This document shows positions 18,325-27,089 of a stretch of DNA of 64,000 nt, one piece after another (the first letter of the stretch is position 1; each line of letters opens with the position of its first letter). Position numbers and translations under genes: made by a program. The stretch comes from Oceanospirillum sediminis (GTDB lineage: Bacteria; Pseudomonadota; Gammaproteobacteria; Pseudomonadales; Halomonadaceae): positions 21,144 to 85,143 of the forward strand of contig NZ_JACJFM010000022.1 of NCBI RefSeq assembly GCF_014164585.1. Direction: 5' to 3'. The notes beneath the pieces were generated by a model, which searched no databases, had not been told where the DNA came from, and worked only from the letters and a program-made list of their open reading frames with translations.

Positions 18325-19311
18325 TTAATCTGCAACCCTGCTCAGCTCCTGGCTGATCTCCGCTACCAGCCTGGCGGCCAGTTTTGCGGTGCGATGATCT
18401 TCATCCAGCAAAGGATTACATTCAGCGATATCGGTCAGTACAACAGGCACATTGGCTGCAGCAGCTTCTGTCAGGATCAGACGGATGATTTCGCATCCGG
18501 TTACCGCATCCAGCCCCATAATGGACGGTGCGCTGACACCGGGTGCTACTGCCACACTGAATGCATCCAGACAGATCGTCAGATAGAGGTAATCCAGCTC
18601 TGCCAGATAGTCTTTCATGTCCTGGCGAATGGCTTCCAGATCAGTGGCTTTGCAATCACGGTCCAGACGCCATTTAACGCCCTGCTCACGGGCAAATTCA
18701 AACAACGCCTGAGTATTAGCCGTTTCGTTGACACCGATGCAGTAGTAATTAAAGTCTTTGTTATTGGCATTACACCATTGAGCAATCTGGCGGAACGGCG
18801 TGCCTGAACTGGGCTGAATATCCGGATTACGCAGATCCAGATGGGCATCCAGATTAACAATACCAATACGGGCATTCTTCTCTTCAGCATAAATATGTCG
18901 TGCCACGCCCTGGTAACTGCCCCAGGCGATCTCATGACCACCGCCCAGCACAACAGGCTTAAGTCCATTATCCAGCAAAAAAGTGATTTTTGCCGCCAGT
19001 TGATTTTGCGCAACTTCCATTGAGGCATCATCACAACTGACATCACCTGCGTCCCAGGCTTTAACCGGCAGGTGCCAGGCGGCATTGGATAATGCCCAGC
19101 GAATTGCAGCAGGACCTTCTTTTGCTCCCTGACGACCTTTATTCCTGCGTACCCCTTCATCACAGGCAAAACCCAGAATGGCAATACCACCCGGTTCAAA
19201 ATCATCCGCAGGTAATGGGCTGATTTCCTGATGCCAGCGCGTGCTGACACCAGCCTCTTCATTGTCAACCCGGCCCGTCCATAACGCCATATCTGCTGGG
19301 TTATAGGTCAT
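18325..19311 (-). CDS. hutG: Formimidoylglutamase
   Basis: Last step of histidine degradation here: N-formimidoyl-glutamate plus water gives glutamate and formamide. An arginase-family enzyme of 328 residues from the ATG at 19309-19311, which has TGGAGTG seven bases before it; an upstream ATG at 19353 would overlap hutI and lacks this. Metal-site motifs: VVLGGGHEIAWGSYQG, IVNLDAHLDLR and LYLTICLDAFSVAVAPGVSA. The last normally reads SxDxD; here the first Asp position is Cys (CLDAF), which may alter a manganese ligand or be a subfamily trait. It follows hutI by 14 bases. Confidence 0.9.
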   Translation of the reverse strand: MTYNPADMALWTGRVDNEEAGVSTRWHQEISPLPADDFEPGGIAILGFACDEGVRRNKGRQGAKEGPAAIRWALSNAAWHLPVKAWDAGDVSCDDASMEVAQNQLAAKITFLLDNGLKPVVLGGGHEIAWGSYQGVARHIYAEEKNARIGIVNLDAHLDLRNPDIQPSSGTPFRQIAQWCNANNKDFNYYCIGVNETANTQALFEFAREQGVKWRLDRDCKATDLEAIRQDMKDYLAELDYLYLTICLDAFSVAVAPGVSAPSIMGLDAVTGCEIIRLILTEAAAANVPVVLTDIAECNPLLDEDHRTAKLAARLVAEISQELSRVAD

Positions 19312-19325
19312 TGATTCACTCCATT

Positions 19326-20597
19326 TCATTCTGTTTCTTGCCCCGCCAGCCATATTTTTGACGGACGGTGCATATTAATACCATAGCTGAGCTCACTGGG
19401 ATGCTCGACTGGCCATAACACCAGATCAGCATCATAACCCGCTTTTAGCACACCTTTGCTATTTCCTAATCCCAGTGCCTTGGCGCCATGACAGGTGGTG
19501 CCAGCCAGTGCCTGTTCCGGTGTCATACCAAATAACACACAGCTCTGGTTCATTGCCAGCAGTAAGGAAGCAATCGGTGATGTACCGGGGTTCAGATCAG
19601 TAGAGACCGCCACTGGAATATTATGTTCAAATAAAGCTTTTATCGGTGGCAGTTTTGTCTCTTTCAGGCAATAAAAGGCTCCCGGCAGCATCACCGCAAC
19701 GGTTCCGGCATGCTTTAATACCGGCAGATCTTCTTCAGCCAGGTATTCCAGGTGATCGACTGACAAGGCGTTAAACTCTGCCGCCAGTACCGCCCCTTTG
19801 AGATCACTGAGCTGCTCAACATGGCCTTTAACCGGTAAACCGTGTTTTACTGCGGCTTCGAATAAACGCCGGGTTTGCTCTGGTGAAAAGCCAATGCCTT
19901 CACAGAACACATCCACAGCATCCGCCAGTTTCTGCTCTGCTACTAAGGGCAACATTTCATTGATCACAATATCCAGATAGGCATCCGGATCATGTTTGTA
20001 CTCTGCTGGAACCGCATGAGCACCCAGGAACGTCCGTTTGATTGTCAATCCTGTATGCTCCGCCAGCTGGCCGGCCACTCTCAGCATTCTCAGCTCAGTT
20101 TCTGTATCAAGGCCATATCCAGATTTGATCTCAACCGTTGTCACGCCTTCAGCCATAAGGCGCTGCAAACGCTTCAGGCCTGAAGCAAACAGTTCTTCGT
20201 CAGAAGCCGCTCTGGTGGCGGTCACCGTACTGACAATGCCGCCACCTTTACGGGCGATCTCCTCATAAGATACGCCCTGTAATCGCCATTCGAATTCACG
20301 GGCACGACTGCCGCCATACACCAGATGAGTATGGCAATCAATCAGTCCTGGGGTCAGCCAGCCCCCTTGACCATCCATACGTTCAACGGCTTCAAATTCC
20401 GGGGCTTCTGCTGCTTTCCCGACCCAGCTGATACGCCCTGCGGTGACAGCCAGCATACCATTCTCTATCTGACCATAGTGCGATGCTGAGCCTGAAATGT
20501 CGTAATTCATGGTCGCTAAAGACACATTGTGTATTAACAGGTCGCAACGATGAGAGCCGGTATTGTTTTGATTAACCACGGTATCCGATATTGTCAT
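19326..20597 (-). CDS. hutI: Imidazolonepropionase
   Basis: Third enzyme of histidine degradation: hydrolyses 4-imidazolone-5-propionate to N-formimidoyl-glutamate. 423 residues of the amidohydrolase family with metal motif LIDCHTHLVYGGSRAREF, a substrate-pocket segment EIKSGYGLDTETEL, a further metal His in KGHVEQLSD and SVDHLEYL, and the Asp in VAVSTDLNPGTSP. AAGAG lies nine bases before the ATG. hutG follows closely. The 238 bases between it and hutU hold a strong hairpin, so hutI-hutG may have their own promoter. Confidence 0.94.
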   Translation of the reverse strand: MTISDTVVNQNNTGSHRCDLLIHNVSLATMNYDISGSASHYGQIENGMLAVTAGRISWVGKAAEAPEFEAVERMDGQGGWLTPGLIDCHTHLVYGGSRAREFEWRLQGVSYEEIARKGGGIVSTVTATRAASDEELFASGLKRLQRLMAEGVTTVEIKSGYGLDTETELRMLRVAGQLAEHTGLTIKRTFLGAHAVPAEYKHDPDAYLDIVINEMLPLVAEQKLADAVDVFCEGIGFSPEQTRRLFEAAVKHGLPVKGHVEQLSDLKGAVLAAEFNALSVDHLEYLAEEDLPVLKHAGTVAVMLPGAFYCLKETKLPPIKALFEHNIPVAVSTDLNPGTSPIASLLLAMNQSCVLFGMTPEQALAGTTCHGAKALGLGNSKGVLKAGYDADLVLWPVEHPSELSYGINMHRPSKIWLAGQETE

Positions 20598-20783
20598 GAG
20601 GCAATCTCTTTATTATCGCTTTTTGAATATATCTTTGAAAGCCTGATCATTGTCTGCAAGGCACAAAATTTTTCACAGGACTGTATGTATAAACGTCCAT
20701 GCAAGTTTAAAGGATGAGACACTGGGGACGAGTTCTGATCAGGCTACAGAGTGAGGATGTTCTGGTTTGCAGGTGATGCTGAT

Positions 20784-20818
20784 TCAGAATGCCATCCGCG
20801 CAACGGATGGCATTCTGA
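20784..20818. repeat. Strong 15-bp hairpin downstream of hutU
   Basis: TCAGAATGCCATCCG (20784-20798), loop CGCAA, CGGATGGCATTCTGA (20804-20818), all pairs perfect. It lies 17 bases past the hutU stop, in the gap before hutI on the minus strand. There is no T-run downstream. It may stabilise the hutHU message, or reduce read-through and so separate hutHU from hutIG expression. Confidence 0.6.
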
Positions 20819-20835
20819 TACTGTCTATCAGAGGT

Positions 20836-22848
20836 TTAAAACTTCAAACCTTCAAGCAAGCCATCATCAACCTGGTTTGCCAGAGTCACTTTAAGTTTAG
20901 GCGTGCGTTCCATTTCGCGCTTAATGGCGAAGTTGGCTTCTGTGTTCCGGGCCCAGCTGCGTCGTGCAATGCCGTTGTTTACGTCAAAGAACAGCATATT
21001 TTTCAGTCGACGCTCAGAGGCCTCAGAACCGTCCAGCAGCATACCAAAACCGCCGTTGATCACTTCACCCCAACCAACGCCACCGCCATTGTGAATAGAG
21101 ACCCAGGTCGCGCCCCGGAAGCCATCACCAATCACGTTATGAATCGCCATATCCGCTGTAAAACGACTGCCATCATAGATATTTGAGGTTTCACGGTAAG
21201 GGGAATCGGTACCACTGACATCATGATGATCACGACCTAATACCACTGGGCCAATCTCGCCGGCGTTAATGGCATCATTAAACGCTTTAGCAATCTCCGC
21301 CCGGCCCTGTGCATCCGCATATAAGATACGTGCCTGTGAGCCGACAACGAGTTTGTTCTGTTTCGCGTCATTGATCCAGGTGATGTTGTCCTGCATCTGC
21401 TGCTGAATCTCTTCCGGAGAATCCCGCATAATGCATTCCAGTACCTTAGCGGCAATCTCATCCGTTTTATCCAGGTCATCCGGATTCCCTGAAGTACAAA
21501 CCCAGCGGAATGGACCAAAACCGTAGTCAAAACACATCGGCCCCAGAATATCCTGAACATAAGACGGATACTTGAAGTCGATACCGTTTTCAGCCATCAC
21601 ATCACCACCCGCCCGTGATGCTTCAAGCAAGAAGGCATTTCCGTAATCAAAGAAATACGTGCCCTTAGCGGTGTGTTTATTGACCGCATCGGCGTGGCGT
21701 TTCAGTGTGGCCTGTACTTTTTCTTTAAAGACTTCCGGTTCTTCACGAATCAGTCGGTTTGACTCTTCATAGCTGATGTCTACCGGGTAGTAACCACCGG
21801 ACCAGGGGTTATGCAGTGATGTCTGGTCAGAACCTAAATGAACGAAGATATCTTCAGCCAGGAAGCTTTCCCAAACGTCGACGACGTTACCAATAAAGGC
21901 TATGGAGACAACTTCTTCGTTTTCCTGTGCTTTGCGAACACGGGCAACCAGATCCGGCATATTATCAACCAGTTCGTCTACCCAGCCCTGCTCATGACGT
22001 TTGATCGCCGCTTTAGGGTTCACCTCTGCACAGACAGTAATACAGTCAGCAATGTTGCCCGCTTTAGGCTGAGCACCACTCATACCGCCCAGACCTGCGG
22101 TTAAGAAGATCTTACCTTTCGGGCTTTCGCCTTTATTCAGTACTTTTCGGAAGGCATTCATCACCGTAATCGTTGTACCGTGAACAATGCCCTGCGGGCC
22201 AATGTACATAAAGGATCCGGCGGTCATCTGGCCGTATTGGGTCACACCCAGAGCATTGAATTTTTCCCAATCATCCGGTTTGGAGTAGTTCGGGATCATC
22301 ATGCCGTTCGTCACAACGACTCTTGGTGCTTCTTCAGAAGAAGGGAACAGACCCATCGGGTGACCGGAATACATGTGCAGCGTCTGATCCGATTCCATCT
22401 CACTCAGGTATTTCATCGTCAGAAGATACTGCGCCCAGTTCTGGAATACCGCGCCATTGCCGCCATAGGTGATCAGTTCTTCCGGGTGCTGAGCCACCGC
22501 AGGATCTAAGTTGTTGTCGATCATCAGCATGATCGCAGCAGCCTGCTGGCACTTAGCCGGATAATCCTCGATTGAGCGCGCTTTTAAGGTGTGCTCAGGC
22601 TTGAAGCGGTACATATAGATCCGGCCATAGTCGTTCAGCTCTTTCGCGAACTCAGGCGCCAGCTCAGCATGCCACTCTTTCGGGAAGTAACGCAGCGCAT
22701 TACGCACGGCCAGCTGTTTTTCTTCCGGACTTAAAATATCTTTTCGTTTCGGTGCCCGGTTGGCGTTTTCCGGGTACGGCTTTGCAGCGGGTAAACTCGC
22801 AGGGATGCCTTGCTTAATTGTTTGTTGAAAAAGATGGATATCATTCAT
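20836..22848 (-). CDS. hutU: Urocanate hydratase, long form
   Basis: Second enzyme of histidine degradation: hydrates urocanate to imidazolonepropionate using tightly bound NAD+. 670 residues, far longer than the roughly 555 of Pseudomonas or Bacillus HutU and close to the roughly 676 of animal urocanase. Family signatures: TYGGNGAVFQNWAQYLLTM, MYSGHPMGLFPSS, GLGGMSGAQPKAG (NAD region), FGPFRWVCTSGNPDD with the active-site-region Cys, DHHDVSGTDSPYRETS and HNGGGVGWGEVINGGFGM. The N-terminal 90 residues, including VRNALRYFPKEWH and DYGRIYMYRFKPEH, are the extra portion shared with the animal-type protein. AAGGAG is nine bases before the ATG. It lies 28 bases after hutH. Confidence 0.95.
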   Translation of the reverse strand: MNDIHLFQQTIKQGIPASLPAAKPYPENANRAPKRKDILSPEEKQLAVRNALRYFPKEWHAELAPEFAKELNDYGRIYMYRFKPEHTLKARSIEDYPAKCQQAAAIMLMIDNNLDPAVAQHPEELITYGGNGAVFQNWAQYLLTMKYLSEMESDQTLHMYSGHPMGLFPSSEEAPRVVVTNGMMIPNYSKPDDWEKFNALGVTQYGQMTAGSFMYIGPQGIVHGTTITVMNAFRKVLNKGESPKGKIFLTAGLGGMSGAQPKAGNIADCITVCAEVNPKAAIKRHEQGWVDELVDNMPDLVARVRKAQENEEVVSIAFIGNVVDVWESFLAEDIFVHLGSDQTSLHNPWSGGYYPVDISYEESNRLIREEPEVFKEKVQATLKRHADAVNKHTAKGTYFFDYGNAFLLEASRAGGDVMAENGIDFKYPSYVQDILGPMCFDYGFGPFRWVCTSGNPDDLDKTDEIAAKVLECIMRDSPEEIQQQMQDNITWINDAKQNKLVVGSQARILYADAQGRAEIAKAFNDAINAGEIGPVVLGRDHHDVSGTDSPYRETSNIYDGSRFTADMAIHNVIGDGFRGATWVSIHNGGGVGWGEVINGGFGMLLDGSEASERRLKNMLFFDVNNGIARRSWARNTEANFAIKREMERTPKLKVTLANQVDDGLLEGLKF

Positions 22849-22876
22849 TGTCAGCGTCTCCTTATGTTTTCCCGGT

Positions 22877-24388
22877 TTATGCGTGGTCTACAGATGAATC
22901 AACACAGAACGCCTGTGTCTGAACCAGCTTGATCATGGCGTCGATGTCAGGTTTTAACAGTCGGTCTTCTTCTAATTTGGCAACTTTGCTACGGATAATC
23001 TGATGGTTGTGCTCGATTTTCTCTGAGCACTTATTAGGGCGTCTGAAATCGATCGCCTGGGCGGCATACATCAGTTCAATGGCCAGAATTTTGTCCAGAT
23101 TACCGAGGATCTGGTTGAGTTTACGGCCCGAAATACTGCCCATAGAGACATGATCTTCCTGCCCCATTGATGTCGGCACGCTGTCAGCTGAAGGTGGGAA
23201 ACACAGTGATTTGTTTTCAGTCACCAGGGCTGCCGTGGCGTATTGAGGAATCATCAGGCCAGAGTTTAAACCGCCTGATTCGGTTAACATTCTTGGCAGA
23301 CCGTGCATCCCTTCAAGCAGTAAATAACAACGACGATCAGCAATATTACCCAGCTCAGCCGCTGCGATAGACACGTAGTCCAACGCCATCGCCAGAGGTT
23401 GACCGTGGAAACTACCGCCGGAAATGGCTTCTTCCTGACTGATCACAATGGGGTTATCCGTCACTGAGTTCATTTCGATCTCAGCTAACTCTTTCAGGTG
23501 CTTATAGGCATTTCGGGATGCACCGTGCACCTGGGGAATACAACGCAGTGAGTACGGGTCCTGTACGCGATCACAGTTGGTATGGGATGCCATATTCTGC
23601 GAACCATCAAAAAATGCCCGCATTCGGGCGGCCACTTCGACGCAGCCCGGAAATGGTCGGGTCTGGTGCAGTTCCGCTCTGAACGGTGAAGAACTGCCCT
23701 GCATACCCTCAATACTCATAGCGCCGGCTAAATCGGCTAAATCCAGCAGGTAGCGCATTTTAACCAGAGCGGTGATGGCATGAGACAGGATAAACTGGGT
23801 GCCGTTAATCAGCGCCAGACCTTCTTTGGCTTCAAGCTCCATCGGTGCCAGGTTATGAGCTTCTAACAGAGAGATAGCCGGTACGGTTTCAGAACCCTGC
23901 CAGAACTCACCTTCACCAATTAACGGTAAAAACAGATGTGAAAGTGGTGCTAAATCCCCCGAAGCTCCCACAGAACCTTGCTCCGGTACGACAGGAATCA
24001 GATCCAGCTCTAAAAACTTGAGCATTCTCTCAACGACTTCAAGACGAATACCCGAAAATCCCTGACTTAATGCATGAATTTTGGTAATCAGCATCAGCTT
24101 AGAGATTGACTTATTGATGGGGTTACCTACGCCAACCGCATGGGTGATTAGCAGGTTTTTTTGTAACAGATTGGTCTCAGCTGGGGAGATCTGGGTATCA
24201 CACAGGGGGCCAAAACCGGTATTAATGCCATATACCGCAGAATCTGAGCTTGCCATATGCTCAACGTTTTTACGGCTGGTGTTGATTTTGTCTTTTGCTT
24301 CCTGACAAAGCTCAGTTTCAACAGAGCCATTGGCGATGCCGTTAACCAACTCAACATTGAGTGTATCTATCCCGTATTTAAACGTCAT
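22877..24388 (-). CDS. hutH: Histidine ammonia-lyase
   Basis: First enzyme of the pathway: converts L-histidine to trans-urocanate and ammonia. 503 residues from the ATG at 24386-24388, which has GGAG nine bases upstream; the longer frame back to a TTG at 24439 has no such site and would exceed the family length of about 510. The MIO prosthetic group is made from the Ala-Ser-Gly in QGSVGASGDLAPLSHL. Other landmarks: VYGINTGFGPL near the N-terminus, EGLALINGTQFILS and QEDHVSMGSISGRKL. Divergent from a LysR regulator, and first in hutH-hutU. Confidence 0.95.
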   Translation of the reverse strand: MTFKYGIDTLNVELVNGIANGSVETELCQEAKDKINTSRKNVEHMASSDSAVYGINTGFGPLCDTQISPAETNLLQKNLLITHAVGVGNPINKSISKLMLITKIHALSQGFSGIRLEVVERMLKFLELDLIPVVPEQGSVGASGDLAPLSHLFLPLIGEGEFWQGSETVPAISLLEAHNLAPMELEAKEGLALINGTQFILSHAITALVKMRYLLDLADLAGAMSIEGMQGSSSPFRAELHQTRPFPGCVEVAARMRAFFDGSQNMASHTNCDRVQDPYSLRCIPQVHGASRNAYKHLKELAEIEMNSVTDNPIVISQEEAISGGSFHGQPLAMALDYVSIAAAELGNIADRRCYLLLEGMHGLPRMLTESGGLNSGLMIPQYATAALVTENKSLCFPPSADSVPTSMGQEDHVSMGSISGRKLNQILGNLDKILAIELMYAAQAIDFRRPNKCSEKIEHNHQIIRSKVAKLEEDRLLKPDIDAMIKLVQTQAFCVDSSVDHA

Positions 24389-24440
24389 TTTATCGTTCTC
24401 CGGTGAAAATGTAGCTGCTGGCAGAAGTATATCTTGCAAC

Positions 24441-24495
24441 TTATGTTTTATAGATAAAGAATATCAGTACGTTATTCCGGTTTTATCAAACATAA
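24441..24495. promoter_or_regulatory. Inverted repeat in hutH-LysR divergent region
   Basis: TTATGTTT (24441-24448) and AAACATAA (24488-24495) are perfectly complementary half-sites 39 bases apart in the 140-base region between hutH and the LysR gene. LysR regulators often bind spaced dyads in such divergent promoters. AT-rich half-sites make chance plausible. Confidence 0.3.
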
Positions 24496-24528
24496 ATTAA
24501 GCTGAATCGCTGACGGAGAAATTCTTAT

Positions 24529-25428
24529 ATGCAGATCCATGATGTTGACTTAAAACTGTTGAGAATCTTTGTTGCGATTGTTGAATCCGGCGGCTTGTCA
24601 GCCGCGGAATCCAGGTTAAACATCGGTCGTTCAACCATCAGCTCCCATCTGTCAGATCTGGAGATCAGACTGGGCCTGACGTTATGCAAGCGTGGACGAA
24701 GCGGCTTTGAGATCACTGAGCCCGGACGTGTAACCTATCAGGCCAGTTTAGAGCTACTCAGACAGTGTGAAGCCTTTGCGGCGACCGTTGCCAGCTCCAA
24801 AGATGAGCTGACGGGCCGTGTCACCATCGCCACCATTGATAATCTGGTTAACGATCCGCGCTGTGGAATATCAAAAGCGATCGCAGCACTCAGAGATAAA
24901 AGCGATTCAATTCAGTTTGAAATCAACGTGTGTGAAGCAAGAGAGGTCGAAACATCGGTTATCAGTGGTCGTTCTATGGTGGGATTGGGTGTGAGCCGTC
25001 ATCATATTCGTGGACTGGATTATTATCCTTTACATGACGAAGTGAACTATCTGTATTGCTCGACAGGCCACCCGTTGTTTGATTGTAGCGATGATGCCCG
25101 TGAAACGCTGTTACAGGAAGCTGAAATCGTGACCAGCCACTATCAGAGAGATAAAGAAACCAGAAATGACGGGTTAAATTACCAGAATACTGCCACGGCA
25201 TACCATGACCAGGGCATTGCACATATGGTGCTGTCTGGCCGGTTTATTGGGTATCTGCCAGAGCATTATGCCAACCAATGGGTTGAAAAGGGCCAGCTAA
25301 AAGCGATTTTGCCAGAACAGTATCATTACGAGATTCCTGTGATGCTAATAACGCTGAAGAATGCGGTTTTAACTCCACTCATCAAAGAGTTGATTAATGA
25401 ATTAAAACGCTGTCATGTTAATTTGTAA
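24529..25428 (+). CDS. LysR-type regulator, probable hut activator
   Basis: 299 residues: N-terminal LysR helix-turn-helix (LLRIFVAIVESGGLSAAESR, IGRSTISSHLSDLE, LCKRGRSGFEITEPG) and a C-terminal effector-binding domain (about 90-299). It is divergent from hutH and the only regulator adjacent to the hut genes; no HutC repressor is present. By LysR practice it probably regulates hutHU and itself in response to urocanate or histidine. It closely resembles the LysR at 60350-61279, sharing the LNIGRSTIS and LCKRGR-GF segments and the C-terminal Y-LPEHYA motif. GGAG lies before the ATG. Confidence 0.88.
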   Translation: MQIHDVDLKLLRIFVAIVESGGLSAAESRLNIGRSTISSHLSDLEIRLGLTLCKRGRSGFEITEPGRVTYQASLELLRQCEAFAATVASSKDELTGRVTIATIDNLVNDPRCGISKAIAALRDKSDSIQFEINVCEAREVETSVISGRSMVGLGVSRHHIRGLDYYPLHDEVNYLYCSTGHPLFDCSDDARETLLQEAEIVTSHYQRDKETRNDGLNYQNTATAYHDQGIAHMVLSGRFIGYLPEHYANQWVEKGQLKAILPEQYHYEIPVMLITLKNAVLTPLIKELINELKRCHVNL

Positions 25429-25446
25429 TCAGAGCCTGCTCAGCGC

Positions 25447-26523
25447 TCATAACTGCCAGCGAGCCGCTTTATCCCAGTCAATATCTTCAGCTAATAATCT
25501 CTCCTGAGCGATATAGTGGATGTATGTACCCGCTGTGATGGTCGTGTCTTTATCCGGGTTTAATCGCAGGTCGTCACCGGTTTTTCGCTCAGATATACCG
25601 TATAACGTGGCGTTATAATCCAGCATCAGAGCCAGTCTGAGATTAATCACTTTCATAACCGGAGCTGATTCAGGTATTAACAGGCAATAATGGGTTGCGC
25701 CTTTGCCAGGATCAAGCAGCTGGTTGATACCTCTTGATGCTCCCGGGTCCTGCACTGAACGGGCGAGTTGCTCGGCTGTCCTGTCAGAAAAGCACTCGAT
25801 ATTCCGGCAATGGTTATCCAGCAACCGGGATGCGCTTTCATCATTGAAGAAGGCGACAACGTGGCAGCTGGTTCTGACCAATGGTGAAACTTTAAGTGCG
25901 ATGGTAATAGTATCCTGATCATTCAGGGCATGGATCATTACCCGATTGGCTCTGGCCAGGGCGATACGCTCCAGTTCCTGATCATCGGTGTAGCTGGAAA
26001 CACAGGCAAAGCGGACATCAGGATGCTCCAGCATAGGATGAGTCTGCTGGTCATCTGTGGTGCAGATAATAATTTTACTATTAGCGCGTTTTTTGTCTTT
26101 CAGGATGCATTCTATGGTTTTCTTGCCGATAACAGGCTGCCAGCCGAAGAGAATGACATGATCATTGTAGTCAGAAAAATCTCGCTGCCCTTTGATATTC
26201 ATTTCTCTCATTGTCTGGAAAATCCATGCTATTTTGGTTAACCCGGCAGCATAAAGAATGATGGTTGCCGGAATCATATAAAATGTCAGAAACAACTTAC
26301 CAGCATCACCTGAAGGCGACAGATCTCCAAACCCTACCGTGCTGCCAACGACGGAACAAAAGTAAATAAAATTGACGATGTCAGTCAGTGCTTCTTCACC
26401 TGCCAATGAAAGCCCTGTCCAGCAAATCAAATAATGCAGCAGAACAAAGCCAATAAATACCATCGGAGACAGTATCTGTATCTGGTATACAAGTTGCTGA
26501 TAGAGTTGTCGTAAAACGGGCAT
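25447..26523 (-). CDS. Two-helix potassium channel with RCK/TrkA-N domain
   Basis: 358 residues. Inner-membrane part: a first helix (about 17-38), pore loop with selectivity filter GSTVGFGDLSP, and a second helix (about 75-105, FLTFYMIPATIILYAAG). The cytoplasmic part begins with a Rossmann-type RCK/TrkA-N domain (DHVILFGWQPVIGKKT, IIICTTDD) and ends with a domain resembling TrkA-C or a regulatory lobe (about 255-358). It matches Kch/MthK-type prokaryotic potassium channels. The gene is convergent with the hut LysR, 18 bases apart. Confidence 0.87.
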   Translation of the reverse strand: MPVLRQLYQQLVYQIQILSPMVFIGFVLLHYLICWTGLSLAGEEALTDIVNFIYFCSVVGSTVGFGDLSPSGDAGKLFLTFYMIPATIILYAAGLTKIAWIFQTMREMNIKGQRDFSDYNDHVILFGWQPVIGKKTIECILKDKKRANSKIIICTTDDQQTHPMLEHPDVRFACVSSYTDDQELERIALARANRVMIHALNDQDTITIALKVSPLVRTSCHVVAFFNDESASRLLDNHCRNIECFSDRTAEQLARSVQDPGASRGINQLLDPGKGATHYCLLIPESAPVMKVINLRLALMLDYNATLYGISERKTGDDLRLNPDKDTTITAGTYIHYIAQERLLAEDIDWDKAARWQL

Positions 26524-26912
26524 CAGGTATTCTGGCTCCTCTTGTTTGTCATAAAAGCATCAGGTCAGAGGTTGTGCAGACACTGTGAATGCTTTCACTT
26601 CATAAAGACTCAGTAGGTTATAAATGTCCAGTTTTTTATTTTTCAGGGGCATGTCTGAAGCTCTCAGAGTTATGCTATTCACCTATAAAAAGTTGCCAGA
26701 TTGTTGCCATTCCATAGCTGATGCCGATCGTGCAGATCTCACTTCCGTTCAGGATCTGTTTCAGATTTTTTGAAAAAAGCTTATCCGATGATTAATTTCT
26801 ATAGCTTAAGGGTATAGCTATATTACCTGATCCAATATTATATTTTTAGCTAACTTGTGGAGGGGCTTATCAGGCTGCCATGCTTCTGGTTCTGGCTTTC
26901 TGAGGTGATGGT

Positions 26913-27086
26913 ATGAATAAAAATGTCGTTGTCGTTCTGATCGTTGATGATAGTGCCGATCAACGAGAGTTAATCAGAGCTATTTTTGAGACATCTGCAA
27001 ATTATCAGATTGGTGAGTAAAGTCAAAGCTCAGGCTTGATATCAGGTAAACTGTCTTTGATTCTGGTTGTAGATATCTACCGGAAT
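26913..27086 (+). pseudogene. Broken response-regulator receiver gene
   Basis: An ATG at 26913 with a good GAGGTG site starts a 35-codon frame containing VLIVDDSADQRELIRAIFE, the start of a receiver domain with its acidic pair, then stops at 27018-27020. About 30 bases later another frame (27051-27083) reads LSLILVVDIYR, which resembles the beta-3 acceptor-Asp segment of a receiver (typically DLILLDIYLP). The space between is too short for a whole receiver, so an internal deletion plus frame loss is likely. The rest of the gap (26524-26912) shows no gene; the region just past it is taken by the 3' end of the next gene on the other strand. Confidence 0.6.
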
Positions 27087-27089
27087 TTT

